Source of the DNA: Halobellus clavatus
GTDB lineage: Archaea; Halobacteriota; Halobacteria; Halobacteriales; Haloferacaceae
NCBI RefSeq assembly: GCF_900107195.1
Contig: NZ_FNPB01000004.1
Span: 62,001 to 126,000 of the forward strand
DNA length: 64,000 nt
Direction: 5' to 3'
Part shown: positions 45,201-54,200 of the stretch, one piece after another
Layout: every line of letters starts with the position of its first letter
How positions within the stretch are numbered: position 1 is the first letter of the stretch
Notes under the pieces: generated by a model
What the model saw: the letters and a program-made list of their open reading frames with translations, nothing else
What the model was told of the DNA's origin: nothing
Database searches by the model: none
Program-made: the position numbers and the translations under genes

Positions 45201-48200
45201 TCAGCAGGAGGCAACCAAGACGGTCGACTTAGAAGGTGGTACAGATGAGTCGGTCACCTTCGAGTATGACACCCCCGAGGCCGCTGCTGGCGAAACGTTC
45301 AATTTCACTGTCGCCAGCGAGGACGATACCGCCGACTGGAACGTCTCGGTCGTCGAAGGGGCCACCTTCGAGGTCCAGTCGCTTACGGCTCCCCCGAACG
45401 TCTCCGTGGGCGAAACCATCGACGTAACCGCGGTCATCGAGAATACCGGCGGGGTAGAAGGGACCCAGAACGTTGAGTTCCTGTTCAATGACACGGTCGT
45501 CGAGACCAACGAGAGCGTCACGCTCGGTTCCGAACAGTCGACAGAGCTCACCTTCACCACCAACGAGGTAACTGTAAACGATGTCGGAGACCGGAACCTA
45601 ACGGTTCGGACCGACGACGATAGCCAAAGACAGTCGGTCACAGTCCTCGAACCGGCCGAGTTCCAGCTCGACATCAACGAGGCCGCCTCCGACAGCACTG
45701 TCGTCCCTGGCGAGAACGTGACGATAGTCGCGGACGTGACCAACGTCGGCCAAACGTTCGGCGAGCAAGTGATCACGCTGAGTCTGAATGACCAGCAGGA
45801 AGCAACCGAGACGGTCGAATTAGACGGTGGTACGGGTGAATCAGTCACCTTTGAGTATGAGGCCCCTGGCGCTGAGGTTGATCCCGGCGACGAACTTAAC
45901 TTCACTGTCGCCAGCGATGACGATACCGCCGAGTGGCCGGTCACGGTAGTTCAGGGTGCGTTCTTCGAGGTCAGTATCGACGACTTCGACGACAACGTTT
46001 CAGTCGGAGACACGATCACCGTGAATGCGACCGTCGAGAACACCGGGAATGAGAACAGTACGAAAGATGTCGAGTTCCTGTTCAACGACACGGTCGTCGA
46101 GACTAACGAGAGCGTCACGCTCGGTTCCGGTAATTCGACGAAGTTCACTTTCACAACCAACGCGACGACTGTTGCCGATGTTGGCGATCGGACCGTGACG
46201 GTCCAGACAGAAGACGATAGCGCGACCGAAACGGTCAGGGTCCTCGAACCGGCCGAGTTCCAGGTCGATATCGACGAAGATGCTTCCGACAGTACTGTCG
46301 TCCCCGGCGAGAACGTGACGGTCGTCGCGAACGTGACTAACGCTGGCGAGGAGTTCGGCGAACAGGAAATTGCGCTGAAATACTTTGCTGATCCGGTTCC
46401 GAACGAAAGCGAGCGTATCGGCCTGAACGCTTCCGAGACAAAGTCACTTACCTTTGAGTTCAGTACCGGATCTCGACCTCCCGGTGCCAGTATCAATCTC
46501 ACGGTCGTCAGCGATGACGATACTGCCGAGTGGACGGCCACAGTCGTCGAGCCCGCGTCCTTCGATGTCGACATCGATGAGGAAGCCTCCGTGACGAATG
46601 TCACGCAAAACGGGACCGTCGTGATCAGTGCGAGCGTGACAAACGTCGGCGATGTCAGCGGTGAACGGCAGATCGACTTCAACCTCACACAAGACGGTGA
46701 GACTGTCACAACCGACAGCGAGACCGTTTCGCTTGATAGCGGAAGTTCGGAGACGATCGAATTCAACTACACGACATCTGAGAGCGACCGTGGTACTTAC
46801 ACAGCGAACGTCTTCGGCCCCGTCGATACGGACTCAGTCGAGGTCACCGTGAACCGTCCGGCGGAGTTCGACGTCAACATCACTGAACCGGACGAGGGTG
46901 CTGAGGTCGTGGCGGGAGAGGTTATTAATGTCACCGCAGAGATCGAGAACCTCGGAGACTTCTCTGATACCCAGACCGTTCGCCTCCTGGCGAATGAGAC
47001 ACCGGTCAACAGCACCGAACTCGAACTCGATGCGGGCGAAAACCAGACCGTCAGCCTCGAATACCAGACGAGAGAGAACGACACTGGTGACCTGACGTTC
47101 ACCGTTGCGAGCGCGGACGACAGGGACACGCGCAACATCACGGTCCTACAGCCGGCCGAAGTGGTCTACTCCGATCTCACGACGTCCGCTACGGCCGTCA
47201 CTGTCGATCAACCCGTCACCATCTCCGCGCTTGCCGAGAATAGCGGCGATATCGACACTACAGAAGAAGCGACACTACAGATCTCACAGGCAGGAGAGAC
47301 TGTGGCCACGCTGAATGACACGGTCACACTCAACGCCTCCGAGCAGAAACAGGTCCAGTTCGAGTACGCCTTCAACGATACGGGCACGTACAATCTGACG
47401 ATTGTCGGCTCGGGACTCGAAGAAGATATCTCCGTCTCAAATCAGGTCGTGGATCTATACCTCCAGGCCAACGAGACGCAACCCCTGAACGGCAGTGATG
47501 TCCGATTCACCGTGACGAACGCGACGGCCGACGGCGATCCGATCTCGAACGCGACAGTTGCCGTGAACGGCGCGAGTGCGACGACCAACAGCTCTGGCGT
47601 GGCAGTCATCGCGGTGACCGGCAGCGACAACGTCACCGCGACCGCGAGCAAAGAGACGAACGAGACGACTGATACCGCATTCAACAGTTCGTCGGTCGGA
47701 CTCTACGTCCGCCAGCCGTCCGATATCGTCTACAGCGATCTCTCGGTCACGCCAGTCACCCCCGCGACGGGTGAGAACGTGACGATCAACGCCACCGTCA
47801 CCAACACCGACGGTATCGAGAGAGTGTACTTCGCGTCCGTCTACGCCGATGGAGAACAGATCGGCGACTTCATTGGCGGCTCACTTGCACCGGGTGCAAA
47901 CGATACCCTGAGCTTCACCACGTCGTTCGACACCACGGGCATCCGCGAGATTACCGTTGGTGACGCCGACCTCGAGGGCGAGGTCCAGACCGCACCGACT
48001 CCCGTGGCCGTCGAACTCGCTGAACGTCAACTGAGTATCGACGCAAACGAGACAACGATCAACCGTACCGAGACCATTCAGTTCACCGTCCGCGCGGACG
48101 GCGAACCGGTGAACGCGTCGCTGAGCATAAACGGCGACCAATACCGCACCGGCGACGATGGTACGGCGAATATCACCTTCGACGAAGCGGGTGACTTCAC

Positions 48201-51200
48201 GATCACGGCGACCAAAGAACCGACAGAAAGTGTCGCCTACCTCTCGGATTCGATCGACGACGTCCGAGTCAACGCTCCGACCGATATCCGGGTGACCGAC
48301 GTCGCGCCGCTGCGGACCCAGATCTTCACCGGCGACACCCTGACCGTCGAAGCAACGGTCGAGAACCTCGGCGACCTTCGCGGCTCCGAACAGGTAAACT
48401 TCAGCTTCCAGACGGAGAAGAGCGAGACCGTCACACTGAACGGCAGCGAACGGACGACGGTCGTCTTCACTGCTACCGCGAACGAGACGCCGGGCCAGTA
48501 CCCGGTCGTGGTCGAAGACGATACGTTCCAGACGATCACGGTCGAACCCGCAATCGCCACGACCGGATTCACCGTCCCGTCGACGGTGACGATCGGTGAG
48601 GAACTCGTTGTGGCTGCGACCGTCGAGAACCGAGGATCGACTTCAGGTGAGAAGACCGTTCGCCTGAACGTCAACGGGACGGAGAGAGACAACGAGACGA
48701 TTACCGTCCCCGCCAGCAGCGCTCAGACGGTTGAACTGACCTGGGATACCACCGGCAGCAGTGTCGGGGTGAAGAACGTCACCGTCGATGACATCTCCAG
48801 GAAGACGGTGACGGTCGCCCGCCAGCGCGTCGGACTCGACGTCGCCACGAACGCGACGTCGTCGACTACGACAGGCGAACCGGTTCGGTTCACCGTCACG
48901 GCCGACGGCAGTCCGGTCGAGGGCGCGACGCTCCGCGTGGCTGGTCAGACGCTCACGACGGGCCCAGAGGGGACTAACACGACCACGTTCGATTCCCCCG
49001 GTCGGTACACCGCACGCGCGAGAAACGATGACACCGACACGCAGACCTTCCAGCGTGCCGCGACGAGCCTGACGATCCGCGAGCCCGCGGACGTCAATGT
49101 CACTGATGCGTTCCTCCTGACCGACGAGGCGTTCGTTGGCGATGATGTGGACGTGCTCGCAGTCGTCGAAAACGACGGCGGCGTGTCGGGTGACCTCGAA
49201 CTCACTGTCACCAACAGCACGGAGGCGACGGTTGGAAACCGCACCGTAACACTCGGTGCAGGTGCATCTCGGACGGTCACGCTGACGACCCAACTCAACA
49301 CGACCGCCGAAACGGAGACACTCACCGTCAATGACATCGAGGCTGGCACGCTCACGGTCGACCCGCAGTCGGTCGTGACTGCCAGCTCAGTGAACGCCAC
49401 CGCGGTGCGGACCGACGACGTCGTGCGTGTCAATGCGACGATCACCAACCGCGGCAGCACCGAGGATACGGACGGCATCAACGTCACCTTCACCCTGGGC
49501 GATCAGACGAAATCAGTGAACGATACGGGCCCGATCCCCGGTGAGGCTAACGATACGGTCTCGCAGACGTTCTCCTTCGACGGAGATGACGCGGGGACGA
49601 CCTTCGAAGCGACGGCCGCTGGCCCGACGAACGAGCGCAGTGCGGGCACCGTCAGCGTCGCTACTGAAGTGGTCGATCTCGACATAAGCGTCGAGAACTC
49701 GACGGTCACCGCCGGCACGCCGCTGAACTTCACCGTCACGCGGACTGACGCAGAAACCCTTGACACGGCCGAAGTCCAGATCGCGGGTGAAACGCTCAAT
49801 GTCGAAGACGGAACGGCAAACATCACCCTCAACGAAGGCGGCCAGTACACAGCAGTCGTCACGAAGGAAAGTACGGACGGGACCAGCTTCAACGGCGACT
49901 CGGTCGACGTGACGGTCGAAGACCCGGCTCAGATCGAAGTTGATGACGCCTACAGACTCACGAGACAGGCCTACACCGGTGACAACGCGACGGTCGAGGC
50001 CGTCGTGGTGAACAACGGCGATCTCTCCGGGACTGAGACGATCAATCTCACCGACAGCAGCGGAGAAGTACTCGCCAACGAGACCGTCGAAAACCTCGGC
50101 GGAGGTAGCAACACTACGATCAGTCTGAACGCGTCGTTCACCTCCGCCGGAACGCGGACGCTCTCGGTGGGCGACGAAGTGGCCGGTCAGGTCCGGATCG
50201 ACCCGCAGACGGTCGTGACGGGCTTCACGGTCACGAACACGTCGGTGACCGTCGGAGAGCAGGCAACGACGATCAACGCGACGGTTCGTAACCGTGGATC
50301 GACGCTCGACGAGAGCTTCGCCGTGAACCTCAGCGTCGGTGGTGAAGAAGACGTGGCCAACGACACCGTCACCGACCTCGCGGCGGGCGACGTGGCCTAC
50401 GTCGAGTTCACCCGCACTTTCGACACCGTCAATTCGACGAGGGTCGCGGTCAACGAGGAGCCGCCGACGGGCATCCTCGTCACCGAGCGGATCGAGAACC
50501 TCAACCTCACGGTCGAAACGCAGAATCCGACCACCGACGACGAGGTCGTCTTCAACGTCACGAACAGCACCGATGCGGCCGTTGCGAACGCGACGATCAT
50601 CGCGGGCGGCCAGCTCCTCGAGACGAATGCGAGCGGGTTGGCGAACGCGACCCTCACCTCTGGCACGATCACGGCGTCCGTGACGAAGGACGGCGCCCAG
50701 ACCACGTACAACCCCGATAGCGTAACCGTCACCGTGAACCGTCCGGCTGACGTGCGTCTGCTCGGCGCCGACGTGTTGAACAACGAGCCAGTCTACGCGG
50801 GACAGAGCGTCGACGTCGAGGTCGACCTGCTGAACATCGGTGGCATCGCCGCTGACCGGAACGTCACGCTGGCGACCGACGACGGAACGGTGAATTACTC
50901 GATCGAGACGATTCCCGCCGGTGATGCACCGACGGTGACGCTCTCGACGCAACTCAACGAGACCGGTGAACAGACTCTCACCGTCTCGCACAATGAGACG
51001 AACGCGGACCGGCAAGCGACTGTCACGGTTGACGAGGCAGCACGCGTCGCCAACTACACCGTGAACGAGACGGCCGTCTCAGTGGACGAGTCCGTCCGCG
51101 TGCAGGCGAACCTGGTGAACGACGGCGGTATCGACGACTCCGTCCCGGTGAACCTCTCGGTCGACGGATCGCAGACCGAAAGCCGGACCGTCGACGTCGC

Positions 51201-54200
51201 GGCCGGCAGGACGAACTCGACGAACTTCACGGTCACACCCGGGACGAACGGGACGCGTACAGTCGCGATCAACGACTTCGAGCCGACGGACATCTCAGTC
51301 GCGCGTGACGAAGTGTCGCTCGAACTGACGACGTCGACGCCGACTGTCTCCTCCGGCGATACCATCCAGTTCCAGGTCACGAACGCGAGCGACGATACCG
51401 ACTACATCCAGGGCGCGACGATTACGATTGCCGGCCAGCGGGTCTCCACGAACGTGGTCGGTCGGGCCTCCACGTCCGTCCTAGCTGGTGGTAACTACAC
51501 GGCTGTGGTGACACAGACCGGCACCGACGAGATCGCATACGAGCGCGATACCGTCCCAGTCAACGTCACCGACCCGCTCACGGTTTCGGCGGAGGACGGT
51601 GGCGCCTTCGGTGAGGTCGGTGCCACACCGTCTGGCAGCACCGAAGAGACGCTCACAGTCGATGTCATCAACGACGGCGGGCGTCCGATCTCGCTCGGCC
51701 GCGCCAGTATCAGCGGTCCGGGCGCGAGCCAATTTGAGGTCCAGGCGCCCGATTCCATCCCGGCGGACAGTACGGGCGAACTGATCGTGACGTACACGCC
51801 GACGGAACGCGGTGATACGTCGGCGACGCTCCGGTTCCGCGCCGATACGCCGGAAGACCCCGTCCGGGAGGTCAGCCTCTCCGGCACCGGCGTCGCTCCC
51901 GGCATCTCGGTCAACGAGTCTTCGATCCAGTTCGGCGAAACCGGCGCGGACGAGACGCCGACCGAAACGATCGAGATCGAGAACACGGGTAACCGCGAAC
52001 TCCGGATTACGACGACGCTGACCGGAAGCTTCAGCCGTTCCCCGACGGGCACGATCACGGTTGATCCGGGCAACACCACCACCGTCGACGTGACCTTCAC
52101 GGACCAAGGGCCCGGGACGTACGGCAGTCTACTGCGTCTCGGTTCGAACGATCCGTTCAACGGAACGGTCACAGTCGGCGCGAGCGGAACCCGACTCGGC
52201 GGCGAACTCCTGGTCTCACCGAGCGGGGAATACTCGTTCGGCGAGGTCACGCAGGGCTCGACCGAGAGTGCGAGTGTCCTCCTCGAGAACACGGGGACGG
52301 CTGATCTGACCGTGACGCCCGTCGTCGACGACGAAACCAACGGTACGTTCACCGTCGGCCGAGAAGGCGAGGACATCACGCTCGGCTCCGGCGAATCCGA
52401 GTTCGTCTCAGTCGAGGTGACGCCGAACGCGCCGTCACCCACGGCGAACGTCACGTTCGACACCAACGACGCGGCGATCGAGAACGGCACACTGAATCTC
52501 TCGGCGACCACGCTCACGGCGACGGCCGCCGTCACCACGCCGGCTGACGACGCCAACCTCACGTTCGGCGGTGTCGCTGTCGGAGGTTCCGCTACCAACG
52601 CCACGATCATCGAGAACACCGGCGACGCCGCCCTCGAAATCGACACAGCGAACGCAATCTCGAACCCCGACTTCGAGCTCGTCGGTTCGCCCGGGACGAT
52701 CACGATCCAGGCGGGCGACACGCGCGAGATCCCGGTCAGGTTCACGCCGACGAACCCCGGCACTCGGACCACGAACCTGACGCTCGACACGAACGATCCG
52801 AACAACGACCCGGTCAACGTCACCCTGGAAGGCGACGGTGAACGGACGAGCCTCGTCGGCGACCCCAGCACCGTCGAGTACGAGACGATCGGTGAGGGTG
52901 ACTCGATCACACGAACCGTCACGCTCGAAAACGACGGTACCGAGGACCTCACCGGGCTCCGCGTCGACTCGAAGACCGGCAGCGGCGCCGGGCAGTTCGC
53001 GGTCGTCTCCGATACGGTTCCGAGCTCCATACCCGACGGCGAGACGCGGAACGTCACAATCACGTTCGCGCCGACCGCGGCCGGAAGTCACTCCGCGACG
53101 GTGACCTTCGCTGCGAGCGGTGCCGTCGCCGGATCCAGTCAGTTCGCAGTCTCGCTCTCCGGTGAGGCGACGCCCCCGGACGTCGCAGTCAACGCGACGG
53201 ATCTCCAGTTCGGTTACGTGAACACCGTCGAAGACGAGCAGGCGAATAACACGATCCAGATCACCAACGAGGGCCTGCCGGGCACGAACCTCACCGTCGA
53301 GGACGTCTCGATCACCGACAACGAGACGGACGCGTTCACCGTCACAGACGCGCCCGCGGACGATACGGAGATCTCGAGCGACGAGGAAGAGACGATTTCG
53401 GTCGACTTCGATCCCTCGACCACAGGTGAACTGACTGCGACGCTCGCGATCGAGACGAACGACCCCGACGAGGACACCGTCGAGGTCTCGCTGACCGGTG
53501 TTGGGTCTGCACCGAGCGCGTCGGTCGATCAGAGTCAGAGTTCGACCCAGTTCGGAGCGGTCGAGACGAACACCACGAGCTCGCCGGCAACGGTCGAACT
53601 GACGAACGACGGTGGCGAGGACCTCACCGTCTCGGACGTCAGCGCTTCGGGTCAGTTCCGCGTGACGGGCCCGGCTGACAGTGAGTTACCCGTCACCATT
53701 GTCCCCGGCGGGACCCGCACGATCACGGTCGTGGCTGAACCGACAGCGACCGGCGAGCAGACGGGGACGCTCACGATCCAGTCCGACGACCCGGACGGTG
53801 ACACTACCGTCGATCTCGACGCGGACGGGATCGAACCGAACCTCACCGTCACCAGTGAACTGAACGGGACCTTCGGCGACGTTCGCACCGGAAGTTCCGC
53901 CCGGCGCTCCCTCACCGTCACTAACGACGGGAACGCGACGCTGGAGATCGACGAATCGAACGTTACCGGATCCGACGCATTCACCATCGTGAGCGGCGAA
54001 CCGACGTCGCTCGCCCGCGGCGAATCGGAGACGTTCGCCGTCGCCTTCGGCCCCGATGCAAACGAGAGTTACAGCGGGACGTTCGAGCTGACCTCGAACG
54101 ACCGCAACCGCTCGATCGCCCTCACAGGTGACGGCGTCGCGGGCAACGCGTCGCTCTCGCCGTCGGCCAACGACTTCGGCGCGATCCCGATCTCCGACGC

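Noticed and set aside
49513-53063. Long minus-strand frames (500 and 522 codons) opposite the giant gene
   Set aside because: Their repeats only mirror the CARDB and ASH coding repeats. No start context or domain supports them.
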